Translations under genes and position numbers: made by a program
Source of the DNA: Russula earlei
Taxonomy: Eukaryota > Basidiomycota > Agaricomycetes > Russulales > Russulaceae
Length of the DNA: 64,000 nt
Direction: 5' to 3'
Assembly (NCBI GenBank): GCA_025769875.1
Contig: JAGFNK010000051.1
Location: forward strand, 114,255 to 178,254
In this document: positions 33,307 through 45,611 of the stretch, one piece after another
Position numbering within the stretch: position 1 is the stretch's first letter
Layout: the number at the start of each line of letters is the position of its first letter
The notes under the pieces: model-generated
Told to the model about the DNA's origin: nothing
The model's database searches: none
Seen by the model: only the letters and a program-made list of their open reading frames with translations

Positions 33307-35694
33307 TCACGCGGTCAAGTCGCACGCATATGGCCGCAGCGCGCACCATTCAGGCTGCAACGGGATGGCCCGCACGCCCCGCCGCCTAAATCGAAAGCCG
33401 AGCTCGTGCAGCCGAGGCAGCGCCGACCGAACGTCGCGCCCCGTCCCCGTCCAGAACACCTCGGCAGAGGCGGCCGCGCGCGGCCAGACGATCGGGTCCA
33501 GGTTCTCTGGGCCAGACTGCTCCGTCCACAGGAGCTGCTGGCCGCCGAGGACCAGTTTCGCCTGCGCGGCAGTCAGGTCCGCCAGGGGGTCAAAGACGTA
33601 GGCCTGCGCGGGTGCAAGGAGAGGAGGGTGCTTGAGCTACGTCGGGAATGCGCACGAGCCAAGTGTCGCACCTTTTGCCACGTCTTGAACGGATCGCACC
33701 AGCTGTTGCCCGTGGGGAAGTTTCCCAACCATCCCCCAGCGCCACAATCCTATAACACACAAGGCGACGTTCGTTGAGATCCTGCAGGAAATGGTATATG
33801 GTGCCCGAGGAAACGCACGAGGTAGAACGCATCGGATGCTGCGTGAACAAAGCGGAAACCCTTGTCTGCGACGGCCGCTGCGTCAGCAGAGGAAATCCAC
33901 ACCCTAGAAACGCCCATCAGGGTTTGATAGGCCACCGAGGGCGAGGGTTTCAGACGTACATGGCGATCGTATCATTCGAGAGTGTCAGATTATGATTGAG
34001 CACCATCTCTATCAGAGGTAAAAGGGCATCAATGGTCCAACGGAGAGGGGAAAGGCAGGTATCACGCACCCTCCCACACGACAGGCGTCTTTCCGAGCTT
34101 CTTGAGGGCACCATGGGTCGCCCGCGTGAAGGCATCAAGGGCCTGATCGAGGGACCGCCCACCGAGGTCACTCTGTGTCTGCGCGTCATCCGCGTAGCAT
34201 CGCGCGTTGATTTCGTCGCCACCGGTGGAAAATAGCGTCGAGGGGAACAGCTCCGCGACGGCGCTCAGCAAACCGACGGTGAAATTGACCGTGGCGGGCG
34301 AGGCGAGACGAAGTTGCCCAGCAGGTGGTTCGTTTGCGTATGTCGACCAGGGCGATGCCTCGGCGCATGCGACGTGCTCTGGGTGAGAATTGGAGATGGC
34401 CGCGGTGTGTCCGGGTGTATCGATTTCCTACATCAACGCATTCATTCAGAACAGATTCCTCCAACGCCCCTTCTTTGGGGGGGCTAACTCCTCCGACAAT
34501 TTGAAATGAAAGCGACATACGACGAGAACATCGATTCCACGCTGGGAGGAGTTCAGGATTTGTCGGTAAGGGACGGAAGGAATGGAGCGGACCTCGGCAG
34601 CATAGGATACGATGCATTCGACATCCCGTGGTGTGTACACTGCGTCGGCGCTGTATGCGCCTTTTTGAGCAAGCTCCGCGTAGTTGGGCACGACGAGCGG
34701 GAAGCTCTGACTGTCGACGATATGCCAGTGGAATGTATTGAGCTGCGAGATCAAACTCGTTAGCGGACGTGCTTCCCGCGAATGGCTTGAGAAGATCGAA
34801 CACGCACATGAACCCAGGACATGGCATCGAGGGTGCGTTTGATGTCAGACAACGGAAAGCTAGGACGGCTATGAGGACATCATCTCGAGGAGCAAGGTAG
34901 ATGGCATACTAATTCCGGGCAGTGTCGAGCATGAACCCGCGATATGGCTGTCCATCTCTTCGAGGTCAGTAACCCACAAAAAAAGGGGGGCGAGCGAAGC
35001 GGTCGCCACCCTGACAGCGGAGAACGAACGGAACGCGACGCACATAAGCAGGCCCATCATAAACCTTCACGGGCGCGTTGAGCATGTACACCCACGGCCC
35101 AGCCCCGGACGCAGACCCAGCAGAAGAGCGTGGCGCGTCGACGACCGCCGCCGGCGCCGTCCCGCCACGGTCCTCCGCGGGAGCGGGAGCGGGCCGCGCG
35201 CCACCGTCGTAGAAATACCACAGCTGCGCGAACGCGTTCAAACCCCTGAACAACCCGAGCGTCGTGCGCGCGCTGAGCACGGCCTGGCTGCCCTCCGCCG
35301 GCACGTCCAAGCTGTACCGCTCGTCGCGGCGCTCGAGCGGCGCGCGCGCCTCGTCCGCGATGGCCATCACGGGCGCGTGGCCTTCGTCGCCGTCGCCGTC
35401 GAGGTGGAGCGTAAGGCCGGGCAGCACGCGTGCTCCGGCGAGGGCTTGGAGGTCGTCCGCGCCGCGGGAGGGCACGAGGCGCGCGAGCTTGTCCGTGTTG
35501 AGCTGCGCGCGCGTGCGGTGGACTGCGGCAAGGAGGTCCGGAGGCGCATTGGGGACCGCGACGGTTATTGTGAAGGAGGGAGAGAGGAGGAGGGCCGATG
35601 GGCCCGTGTTGATACTACGCGGTTGTGGCCAGAGCGCGTGCACTCTCTGGGAGAGGAGGAGAGAGAAGATATATAAAGGGATCAGACGGGCCAT
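33307..35694 (-). CDS. Beta-N-acetylhexosaminidase, GH20, secreted
   Basis: Removes terminal GlcNAc/GalNAc, chiefly from chitin fragments, outside the cell or in the vacuole. Ten exons can be joined exactly: 35694-35044, 34947-34910, 34859-34814, 34742-34593, 34541-34521, 34427-34070, 34008-33960, 33903-33819, 33749-33672, 33603-33307, totalling 1773 nt (590 residues). Signal peptide: MARLIPLYIFSLLLSQRVHA. The zincin-like N-terminal domain is followed by the TIM barrel: RGFMLDTARNYFPLSDIKRT, TFHWHIVDSQSFPLVVPNY, EIDTPGHTAAI, then the catalytic pair in FSTGGDEINA, TPVVWEEMVLNH, VWISSADAAAVADKGF, DCGAGGWLGNFPTGNSWCD, GGQQLLWTEQSGPENLD and WPRAAASAEVFWTG. All introns are GT-AG, 50-96 bp. All expected active-site motifs are present, so it is likely functional. 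Confidence 0.95.
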
Positions 35695-35934
35695 GCTCGC
35701 GCCTCTGCCTTGGGGCGCTGGACAAGAACAGTTACGGTGCGATGTATTTTATATCGGACGCAGATATGGAGAGACCGTCGAATAAAATTTGACAAAGTAA
35801 AAATTTGACAAAGTAGGGAAGCGGACGGGTTTCATTTTTAACCAACCTTTTTGAGAATAGCAGAAGGACATAAACTAACATCATTAGGTACTAAAGAAGG
35901 GGGAAACAAGTCATTCGGCTCACATGCCACTCAC

Positions 35935-37938
35935 TCACAGAAGCAGGTCATCAGCTTCGCCGGACAAGCCCCCATTACTAGCAGCCGCGGGCTTCACAAA
36001 CGATCCGAACCCACTCCCCGTCACCACCGCCGATGATCGCGTCTGACTCTGTGCACCCCAAATCCCAGCCTGTGCCTTCTCCTTCTCCAGATCTCGGATA
36101 CTCTTCGCACCGGCTGCACCACTCGCTGCTTTGCTAGTCGCACCACCCAGGGACATTGACCACAGGTCATCAAATCCACCGCCGCTACCTGTTTTTGTGG
36201 ATCCAGTAGCCAAAGACATTGCCCCAGTAGTCACGGGGGACGTCACAGCCGATCGCGCTGATGTTGCGCTCATAGCGGGCACTGCCGCATACGCGGGTGT
36301 TATCGCCGGCGTGGAGTTGGGGCGCACTTGTGACGATGGAACTGCTAGCGCGGTATTAGTAGTGCCAAAAGATTGGGGTAGCAATGGCTGAGTAGGTCTT
36401 GACGTGGTGGAAGCAAAAAGATCCATAAGGTTCGGTTTGGCGACAGCAGTAGCGACTGGTGCAGCAGCCAACGATGCGGTATGTGAGGCAAGTGCTGGGG
36501 CTAAAGACGGCGCCGCTTGGAAATCTGCAAAGTCGTCGTCGTTCACTAGTGGGGAGAGTGCGGGAAGTGCTTTGTCCGTTGTTGCTGCAGATGCTGCTGT
36601 TGCACTCGAGCCGGCCACTGGCCCAGGTTCAGCGTCGTCGAGATCGAGCAAATTCACAGCTGGCGCAGGCGCAACCTCCGGTGCCTTGGCTGCGGTTTTC
36701 GACGTCGTCGTCAACGAACCTTTTTGGGTGGTTGACGTGGTGGTATTAGAGGTCGTCGTGCGGCGTGGCGAAGTCTCATATTCGCCCGCGTCGTACTCCT
36801 CAAAGTCTGTCCTCCTCTGGGCGGTATCCCGGAAGCCACTGCCACTGCTGCTCCCACCTCCCGAATATTCTGTACCTCAACGTCACGGGGCCAGGTTAGA
36901 ACGGAGAGGAAGAACGCACCTCGATCATATCCACTGGCGTTGGATCCATAGTCACCACTGTAACTGCCGCCATATGGTTCATTGCCGAACCCTCCATAGC
37001 GCTCACCGCCAAAGGAGAAGCCGTCGTTCCCGGTACCGACATATTTCGAACGGTTCGACTTGGCCTTTTTACGCTCCTGGCGAATTTTGTCGACATCGGC
37101 GAGGAGCTCGACGAGTTCTCTTGAGCGATTTCGCACTGGGAAGAGAAATTCAGTGGGGAAGGTACTTGCCGATGGAAAATGCTACCATTAATGCCCTGAT
37201 CCTTGCCCTTCTCGTCGATGTAATGGAAGCTGCGGAGCATCTTGAGGGTGGAGACATGGGAGCGCGCGTCATCGACGACGCGCTCAGACCCATGTTTCAC
37301 GAGATATTCGAGCAGTTGCAGAGCCTACAATTGGATGCTGCCATGAGCTGACAATGGAACACGCTGCATCGTCAGATTGTGGCATGCCTTGTAAATCTGG
37401 CGCCACTGGCGAGCCTCCTTTTCCATAAACTGGGAGTAGATGCAAGGCATAATCTCGTTGAAATGTTGACTAAATGACAAACGGCCGCGGGTAAGCCACT
37501 CTCCTTCGACCCTCGAAAAAATGATTCCCGGTCGGAACTCACAAGTGGAACGTCCTAGATAATTTCACGTGGGAGTCAACGAACTGTTCAAAACGGTGAG
37601 TAAAAGAAGACAATACCCTTGGGCGATCTCTTGCATTAACGTCGAGCTGGCACCCCTAGATATCGATTAGTACACTTCGGTGTGTTGTTTTTCTATAAAG
37701 TGACCCCTGACGCACCAAGGGTCTTCGTTTGTGGCCTCGCGTACCTTGGCCTCCATTTCACTGACGTTGAACACCACATTTTTCGCCTAGAGTGTCACAA
37801 TACACATGCCTGAGTACGATGCCCCTTGCCCTAGATGCGGGCATTCTCGAGGATGGAACGAACCTGATTGTACATTGTCTTGATGTCATAGAGGGTGAGG
37901 TTTGAAAGAGTGTTTCCTAAGGATTCGAGTCTGTCCAT
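35935..37938 (-). CDS. ENT3: Ent3/epsinR-type epsin (ENTH domain clathrin adaptor)
   Basis: Monomeric clathrin adaptor for traffic between the trans-Golgi network and endosomes; the ENTH domain binds phosphoinositides. Start MDRLESLGNTLSNLTLYDIK (ATG 37938), then AKNVVFNVSEMEAKVREATN, PWGASSTLMQEIAQG, FNEIMPCIYSQFMEKEARQW, LVKHGSERVVDDARSHVSTL, SFHYIDEKGKDQGINVRNRS and LADVDKIRQERKKAKSNRSK complete the ENTH fold. The tail is disordered and Gly/Tyr-rich (GGERYGGFGNEPYGGSYSGD), with clathrin/adaptin-type boxes LLDLDD and NDDDFADFQ, FDDLWSMSLG, ending GEADDLLL at TGA 35935. At least six introns; the one after WRQIYK uses a GC donor (AAG|GCATGC...TTGTAG), the others GT. The family assignment rests on the MDRLE..L...LT.YD.K.MYNQ start shared by Ent3-like proteins. 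It appears intact. Confidence 0.9.
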
Positions 37939-38491
37939 GGGAGGCAAACGGTCTGGCTCTGAATGTATAGTTGATTGACAAGTCGTCGTCGCGTCACACT
38001 TTACCCTGGGTCTGCCCACATGCTTACCGCGTCACAGTTGTGACGTCACATATGTCACATCACTCATCAAGGGCTGCAATTGCAAAGTCGGTTCACTCCC
38101 GAATGCTTCCCTTGGATGCTTCTACATACGATGCTGTGACAGGACATTGGACTGGAAGCTCTGGCTGTCAGCCCCATGGGATGACACTCATCTGTTTCTG
38201 TTCTGTACGGTACGGAAAGCGGGCCGGATGATAAGGTGCTCCTCATATCGAAATTCCAAAACAGGCCGGTTTGTCTCTCAAAGCTTGAGCTGTGGTCGAC
38301 CACCTCGAGAATATCACAGACGCCCACCGCCGTGCAGAACTCGTCACTTGAATTTGACAAGGGTAACGTCACTTGCAGGTAGGTTCTCTGATCATGATCA
38401 TCATCGATCCATCTCCTCACGGGAGATCCCCAGCGGCGTATCCAATTGCTAGGCATATCCTATGCACACGTAGCCGCATATTTTCAACGCC
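37939..38491. promoter_or_regulatory. Divergent intergenic region with TGACGTCA palindrome
   Basis: This is the shared upstream region of the epsin gene (minus) and the Ser/Pro-rich membrane protein gene (plus). It contains GTGACGTCACATATGTCACATCA near 38039-38062 (written here as overlapping CRE-like TGACGTCA plus TGTCACAT), a possible bZIP site. No gene is supported. Confidence 0.3.
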
Positions 38492-40846
38492 ATGACGTCC
38501 ATTTTCTCGCGTTTGCGGTCTTATGCAGAAAGCCAATCTTCTCGCCGTTCAGCCCAGTCAGCCCAGCCCCCACCCACGACATCGACGACAGTCACGACAC
38601 CAACGCACGATGACCAGGCCATCAGAAAACAGTCCATCACAGAGTCTCCAGAGTTCGCAGACACAACACGAAAAATATGCCCAGACCTTGATCTTTTTCC
38701 ACAGGACTTTGAGACAGAGCCGACAGCAATCCACCGCGGCCTTCCACCGCCTATCCGTCGGGGTATATCAACCTCAAGCAAACTCCCCACACCATCCACG
38801 AGACCAGCTGAATATACAGACGCGAAATCGCCATTAGCGCCCCCAGCAACGGGCGACTCAGTCTCGCCAAAAGCAAGTCCTTCGAGCAGCTCCTCGGGAA
38901 ATACTCCGCCCGGCGGGCGCGGTTTTCATCGATCGCCTCGGGAACTGGTCGACCTTCGGCCGGCGTCGGGCTCCACCACCCTCGCTGAACGAGTTCGGAG
39001 AGCAGACCTTCCCATCCCCGTCCGCGTGGCGCAGAGGGCGCGCCAGCTCGCGGCGCTCGTCCCGTCCTTCCTCAAAGACGACCAGCACGCACTCGTCGCC
39101 AAACGAAAACAAGGAAAACGCGCCCCGTGTCAGCTCCCAGTCTTCGTTAGGTCGACGCACGCCCGCGGCGGCAGCGGCTCGCCAAAGTAGCTCCCAGCAG
39201 GAAACGACGCGAGCCGCAAACGAGCTCGGGTTCGACTCGCCACCCACGCTTGGGAAACCAAGTCAAGAGGTCATCGTGCATGACATTCCGCCACCGATGC
39301 CACCGCTGGACCACCCGGCTCTTCTTTATTCCCGGGAAAAGACAACAACGTACCCGCCGCGGGCACGCGCCAAGGGCACAAAGGACGATGACGGCGTCGC
39401 ACCTGATCAATTCACCTTCGGGAGGGCATTACGACCTCATCGCAGCCTTCCGAGGGTACAACAGCTTTTCGGAACAAGACCGAACAAAGGCGGGGACGAG
39501 GGCAACGAGCAAGGAGATAATGCGTTTGCGGCAGATGATTCCGCGGGAGACAAGGGGGGTGTGCCTGTTCCCACGATTGGCTTGGGGTGCATCACCCGGC
39601 CGATTAACGACCTTACTCTATCTCTCAGTCCTCCCACTCAGACATTTCCCTCTTCCTTGTCCTCCTCCTCTAATCTGATCTCACCCTCTGCCTCCGTCGG
39701 CCCAGTCGACGCTTACGATCCTATAGCCTCTAATTTATACGACCTTAACATATCTTTATCCGGTAACGCCGTCCGAATGCAACAGAATGCCCCTCGCGTG
39801 CGCGACAAGAAGCCCCTCAGAAGCTCCCTCAAGGCCAGCGCCAGGCCCACCCCGATCGCCTCCACCTCGTCATCGAACCCCTCTGCTCTAATGCCCTCTA
39901 TTTCCCTTGTTGCAGGCGGCGCGACCGCGTCCGACGGTGTCTCACCCCAGACGCCCGTGTCATCGCCAGGCCGTTCGGAGACTGCCAGGGGAAAACGCAA
40001 GGCTGAGGACGTGGACATCACCCCTCCCGATTCCAAAAAGGCCACGTTCGCTGTGCCAGGTGTGCCTCACGTTTTTTTTTACATGCGCCGCTCGGTTTAC
40101 GTCATGCCACGCCTCGTGTAGCCTCCCCGCGTGATCAGACTTCCGCGCTCGCACCATCCTCCTACCATGATAACAAACGCGCTCGCCTTTCTGGTCCATC
40201 ACCATCACCTGCGCCGCCCAATTCGAACGCGCAAAACATAGGCACATACTCCTCTCTTGCCTCCTCTCGTGCCCCCTCACGCACCCGCGCGCCGTCTTCA
40301 ACGCGCTCGGCCACCGCCGGTGGCGGAGGACTTCCCGACAACACGTCTGAGCGCGAACGACGTGGCTCGCTCTCGCAGCGTTCAATTCCGATCAGCGCTC
40401 TCGTGACGCCACAAGTGCCGTCAGTAGGGCGCACGTCATCCGCATATCATATGCGTGACCCGCGCCGCCCACCACGGCGCATGGAGACCAGCTGGGCCCT
40501 GCGCTTCCGCACTGCAGATGACGCCGGTTCTCCAGTACAGTCGTGGCTGTTCTATCTAGCCCTAGTTCTTTTCCCGCTCTGGTGGATCGGCGCTGTGTGG
40601 CGCGTGCCAAAGACGCGGGTTGTCGGGGGAACAGATACGGAGAAGGCGGTGCCGCTGGACGACCCGCAAATTGAGTTTGGTGCGCTTTCCCCCCCCCCCC
40701 CTCCTCTCTTGAAGAACCCCATTGACAACGTAAACGTGATAACAGACGCACGATCGTGGCGATTTCGCTGCCGTGTCATGGCCGTCATCTCATTGTTTAC
40801 ATACGTCCCCTTCATCGTTTGCATCGCCGTATTTGGCGGTCGATGA
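38492..40846 (+). CDS. Ser/Pro-rich protein with C-terminal membrane anchor
   Basis: Unknown function. From ATG 38492 (MTSIFSRLRSYAESQ) a long disordered region continues through SLAKSKSFEQLLGKYSARRA, SSPNENKENAPRVSSQSSLG and SALMPSISLVAGG to SETARGKRKAEDVDITPPDS. An intron (donor GTGTGCCTC near 40058, acceptor GTGTAG near 40121) joins SPRDQTSALAPSSYHDNKRA. The C-terminal part is conserved-looking: SWLFYLALVLFPLWWIGAVW, GTDTEKAVPLDDPQIEF, then across a second intron (GTGCGC near 40679 to AACAG near 40748) DARSWRFRCRVMAVISLFTY and VPFIVCIAVF. The two hydrophobic segments make it a membrane protein with a large soluble domain. The frame change near 38830-38870 implies an intron I could not place. 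Confidence 0.65.
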
Positions 40847-41394
40847 CAGGACACTGCCTGTCCCATACAGCCTCCCAACAACCCCCTAGATCAAACCCGC
40901 TTCTCCTCGGGCTCGTTACTGTGAGGTTCTCCCTTGGCTATTTTATTGCCGCCTTATCCGCGTCACACATATGCTCTTCTCGACCTTCTCCGGGCTTCGT
41001 CGCGGCCTCGTCACTCGTTTCTCTTCAATTCCCAAAGTCGTCACTCGCTCGTTCCTACCTATTTACGTAGAATACCCTTCCCCCCCGGACTTGCAGTCAG
41101 TCACGCTACAACACGATACATATACTATGCCGCCTCATCTCCACACTGCATCCTCACTAGCCCGCGTTGCAAGTAGCATCATTTACATCATCGTCCGTCA
41201 CCATCCTCTTCACCATCTCTCCGTCATCCCATTCATTCATCTGATATCCGTACTCGTATAGCAATCTTTTTTTTTTTTCTTGGCCATGTTGTGAAGTAGC
41301 TGTTCAGTTTTTTATCCAAAGTGCTTCCGTGCGATCCTTTCTTGTCTGGCAAGCAAAAGTTGTGCTTGTTTTTGAATTGACTATGGCTAAAGCC

Positions 41395-41680
41395 TGTTGT
41401 ACCAACTGAGAATTCTTGAACTTGAACTTGAACTTGAACTTCAAAATTTTTGGGATTTTCTGGGAGTGACTGGTGTGACCAGTGTGATATATTTGTGTAT
41501 TGTGATTGCAGTTGGGACTGGGTACTGACTCAGTCCACTGGGTTGCTGAGGGCATAGGCCCCCTGTGCACACAGAGCCAGCAATTTTTGAAGAGGAAATG
41601 GAAAAAAAAAGAAAAACAATACTAGTTGATAACATGTTCTGTGTGGCCAGGCAACATACTTTGACATTGAGTGACCTGAC
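41395..41680 (-). mobile_element. Terminal fragment of a second Harbinger-like element
   Basis: CCAACTGAGAATTCTTGAAC and the following 250 bp match, with divergence, the inverted right end of the Harbinger at 3537-7949, including GGGAGTGACTGGTGTGACCA and the stretch near 41580-41640 that corresponds to the transposase 3' flank. Only one end is present, with no target duplication visible. Confidence 0.75.
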
Positions 41681-43742
41681 AATGGATCTTGGTCTTTTTT
41701 TTTTTTTTTTTTTTGAATCTGAATTTGTATACTGCAGCACATATGACAAGATACAGAGGCAGTCACAGGCTGTGTAGTGACATAATGTGTTTAGGTGTTA
41801 TGAGGTTATGTGTAGTCCGCTAGGGCGGTATGGCAGCATTAGGGTGTAGTGTGTGGTGGTCATGTGTGGTGTTATGGGACATCCTATGTGTCCTCTCTCT
41901 CCCTTGTTCCTCCTGGGTCCCAAATTTCTCTCAGTTTGAGGCATGCTTTGGTTTCTTTAAAGAACATTAGCATGCTTTGTGTCCATTCAGGGTGGTTGAA
42001 CAGCTGAGCGATGTTTTGTGGGTGGCCTCTTGTTGACGGATGTCTTCAGCGGGGGGTCTCACTGCATTGGCAGGTGATTTGTGAGGGGCTGTGTTTTGGG
42101 TGGAAGTGTTGCATATACTCCCTGGTGAATCCGTGCCCTGTGATGAAGTGGTAAAGGGTGGATGTGATTATTCTTGGGAACTTAGCTTGGTGTTCTGTTC
42201 CATGGTTTCTTGGTTTGGTATTGCATTTTTCTGTGTTGGCTTGATTTCGCCTTTTTTGTGCAATGGTGGTGGGGTGTGGTTTCCCATCCAGGGGTTTGGT
42301 GAGGGCAGTGTGGTAGGTGAGGGAGGTGCATGGTGCTTCATGCCTGTTCCTTTCCCATTCTGCTACAGCCTCCTTTTTGTATTTTCTCTTTTGCTTGCAC
42401 AGCGACATGGGTTCTGGGTTTTCTTTGGCATGTGCTGTGTGTGTGGTGTAGGTGGCCAAGTGTTTGGCTTTCTGGTACCTGGTAGTTGTTTTGTTTCTAG
42501 GTATCCAGAGCAGCTTTATGTTCATTTGAGGTTGTGCTGTTAGGATCTCACCTAGCTGTGTCAGGTGGTGTAGGGCCATCTGTCACCAACTGGGGGCGGT
42601 GTCGCTGACAAATTGTTTCATGTGCGAGATGTGCGCACTGAGTCGAGCGAGATGACAAGTTCTCGCAAGATTCAGGGTTCTCGGTGACAACACAGCGAAG
42701 GCTAGTGTGTACTGCAGAGAGGAAATGCGATGATTAAGTCTTCGCATTTGAAGACTTAGAGAGGTAGAAGAGTTTTCGAGACGATTGCTTGATTCCCTGC
42801 AAGTCTACAGTTCCGAAGCTGAATCCAGTGATATTTCACAAGAGAACAAGCTTAGGGCTTGTTCTCTTCTACTGACAGGTTTATATAGACAGACATCTTC
42901 TATATCAAATAGTAGACATGAGGTAGAGAGGAGGCGATCATACTGGAACATGCTGGAAAGTAGTGGTACATGCGAAGCTAAGTGAGTGATAGAAATGTAT
43001 GGGAAATGTGAGGCTTGTCCAGGTAGGCTTGTCTGGTTGCCAGTCTGGTCCGAGGCACCGTTACTTGTGACACCGTCTCTTGTTTGTTGTGGGGTTTGGA
43101 GTTGATGGTTTGTTTGGTTGTGGCATGTATTGGCAGGCATATGTGTACTAGTGTATCTGTTGGTGTTATTAGTGAACTAAGGTAGTCAGATAGGATTTCC
43201 AGTCTGGTTGTGAGGGAGCATGTGAGGGTGTTCTCATCTGTTACTGCTGTTCTGAGGGCTTGTTCCCTGTGTCCCCATACTTTCCCATCTTTGTATAGTA
43301 CTGATGCTATTGCCCTGATTTGTTTGTCATCCAGGTGGTCTCTGTTGGTTTTGATTCTGTTGCAGAAGATGTTGATGGCTGTTCCAGCATGGCAGAGTAC
43401 TGCTATCAGTTCTTCTTGTTTGGTTTGGTTTTGATGCATTTCTATGTGATTAGCTCCACCTGATTCTACCTTAACTCAACCGTTCCAGTCCAGCATGTCT
43501 GTTGGGAGGTTAGGGAAAGCCTCTATGCGGGAGCTGTTTGCTGGTGTTCAGTTTGCTGGTGATTGTAGGGTGGTTTTTGCTCTCTAACTGTTTGATGTGG
43601 GTAAAGTGTCTGCATCTAGTTGGGGGTGCCAGGCTCCCTCTAGCCTTCTTTGCAGCTGGCTGTCACCCATTGTTTGGTGGAGTCTTAGTGCTCCATTGTT
43701 AGTGAGTTTGTTCAGTCTTATTTTTATAATGGATCTTGGTCT
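41681..43742 (-). mobile_element. 5'-truncated LINE with poly(A) and 15-bp target duplication
   Basis: The 15-base word AATGGATCTTGGTCT occurs at 41681-41695 and at 43728-43742. Between them the minus strand ends in a 19-A tail (T run at 41696-41714). Coding remnants, minus strand: IRAIASVLYKDGKVWGHREQ (43350s), then, beyond a nested solo LTR, ALHHLTQLGEIL, NIKLLWIPRN, LYHFITGHGFTREYMQHF and ITCQCSE, which is the RNase H plus terminal zinc-knuckle part of a Tad1-like ORF2. No reverse transcriptase remains, so the copy is 5'-truncated. Confidence 0.85.
42576..43077. mobile_element. Solo LTR family D
   Basis: 42581-43072 (492 bp) starts TGTCACCAACTGGGG and ends GTTACTTGTGACA, giving inverted TGTCAC/GTGACA ends. 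The flanks CCATC and CCGTC agree at four of five bases. It splits the RNase H domain of the LINE. A TATA-like TTTATATAGAC lies near 42881. Confidence 0.75.
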
Positions 43743-44375
43743 GTTACCACCATCACCTTCTAACCCTAACCCCATGCCAAGACCCCCCCAACCCCCCCCC
43801 CCCAGAAAAGCCACCCAACCCAGGGAAAGCTTATCCACTAGAAGGGGACAACCCAAAAAACCCAGTGATCACCCTGATTGAGAAGGGAGACACAACCAAT
43901 TCACCAGACCTGAGACCTAGTGCTCCAGTTGAAAGTGAGACCAACGTATTTTCCCCCCACCATAGGAAGGACAATAACACCAACCAAGCAACAGATGTAG
44001 GAGCTGTACCCTGTGGTATACTCTCATACACCCCTGAGTATCTTAATATCATCCAAAAGGGCTTCCTTCACACAACTGCCACAGGTGCTCTGGATGCCTC
44101 AGACTGGGCTGACCTATGCTCCCCCTTAGTGAACACCATTGGTCAAGGCTTCCTTCAAACAATCAGCAACTTTAGAGAAACAGCGGTGAAAGATGCCATC
44201 ACAGGGTCCATTGACCCAACACCCCTGGCACCAAACCTCCCCACATTCTTCCACAAACTGACAAACATCATCAACCTTTTAGCAACCCACCTCACTGGAA
44301 ACCTCACAGACTATCAGGATGAGCATGCCCCCATCCTGGAGGAATACTGGAAAAAGGCTGACAAGAAGGCTACAA
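43730..44375 (+). pseudogene. Gag-like protein fragment, truncated and frameshifted
   Basis: A plus-strand frame from ATG 43730 (MDLGLLPPSPSNPNPMPRPP) shifts at a C run (43792-43802) and continues KPPNPGKAYPLEGDNPKNPV to LEEYWKKADKKATM, where an LTR boundary ends it at 44376. It is helical and hydrophilic in its second half (FRETAVKDAITGS, NIINLLATHLTGNLTDYQD). It might be the ORF1 or gag of another retroelement. No motif proves that. Confidence 0.4.
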
Positions 44376-44864
44376 TGTTGAAGCAGATGGGCGCAGGTTA
44401 TGATAACAATGATAAGATCCTTAAGATCTATGAAAAGATATTTCAGTTTGTGTAAGACAAGACTGTAATTCAGTAATACCTATCAAAAGATATCTACAAT
44501 GCATGATTAGATGCAATAGATAAGATAGGAAATAGTAAGTACTCACTTCAGTTTGTGTAAGACAAGACTGAAGTGATCTAGCTAATTGAGTGCCTCTTAA
44601 ATATGCAAAAGCATCTCTAAGCAAAGTAATCATAACTACCAACTTGTATCATAAAGGATCAGTTGTTAGTAGCTACCGATTGTCATCAATTAACTTATCA
44701 TTGTAACATATGCAGGCTGCAGCATCTGAGCTGAGCTGGTCCAGGCTGATCCGATGTGTGAGCGACACATGTGAGCTGGGAGCACCTGGTCCATGGGAGC
44801 TGACACATTAACACAACTGGGCTGTGATTACATCAGACTGCCCAAAGCAGTGGTAATCTCAACA
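44376..44864 (-). mobile_element. Copia LTR family B, inverted, without target duplication
   Basis: 489 bp, the reverse complement of the 491-bp LTRs of the complete copia element at 54468-59130, starting TGTTGAAGCAGATGGG and ending GGTAATCTCAACA in plus-strand reading. The flanks TACAA and CATAC do not match, and different elements lie on the two sides, so this marks a recombination junction. Confidence 0.85.
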
Positions 44865-45405
44865 CATACATGTGCTTTAGTTTCTCTCATTTGTCTTTGC
44901 ATTATTTGAACTTAGTATTATCAGAAACTGCCAGCAAGATGTCTTTCTGCACTTAGACTTAGAAGACTCCAAGAAGGACCTGCTCCTCTGAGTCCCAAGC
45001 TGTGTCCAGCAGGGATGGTGGTGAATCCATGATGTGGTGCCTAAATCCATTCATTTGGCAAACAGCAAGTACATGTGAGGACCAAGTGGACCAATTAGAC
45101 CCATCAAAGATCTCCATTGTAACTCCAGGCAGGAATGTAAAGATTGAGGGTGCCATGTGATTTGATTAGGAAAATGGGGTGATAAAGCCAATCTGGGAAA
45201 GTGGAGCAAATATGTGTGCCAGATGTTAGAAATCTAATCAGTGCCCCTGATGTGTGGGTCAAAACTTTGATCCAAGTACCAAAAGTGTGAGGTGTTGTTC
45301 TAATGAACAGTGGCTTATAAAGAAGAGAGAATGTGTCAATAGACTGTGTGAGCTTGTATATGGATTTCTGTCTTGGGAATTTAGTAGTGGGCAGGGCCCA
45401 TAGCC
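44865..45405 (-). mobile_element. Copia family C: 5' internal region with gag start
   Basis: Reading the minus strand from the LTR at 45406, the primer-binding site GGCTATGGGCCC (45394-45405) follows directly, then a short leader, then MAPSIFTFLPGVTMEIFDGS and NWSTWSSHVLAVCQMNGFRH (45156-44959). That is the typical start of a copia Gag (F.GSN...W...V). It breaks off at the family B LTR, so only the first part of Gag remains. Confidence 0.75.
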
Positions 45406-45611
45406 TGTTGAATTGTGCAGTGATAAGGTAGATTAGATTGTAGTAGATCTAATAAAATCTTATTCAGTTTCTGTGAGACAAAACTGCTTGTGTTATATTT
45501 ACCTAATAAAATCTTACTACAATGCATAATTAGATGCTGATAAGATTGTGAGATAGTAAGTACTTACTTCAATTTCTGTGAGACAAAACTGAGGTATCTA
45601 CTGTGTCACGT

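Noticed and set aside
32572..33777. 401-codon plus-strand open frame
   Set aside because: Its right half is antisense to hexosaminidase exons whose splicing is fully consistent; it shows no domain and spans intergenic DNA on the left.
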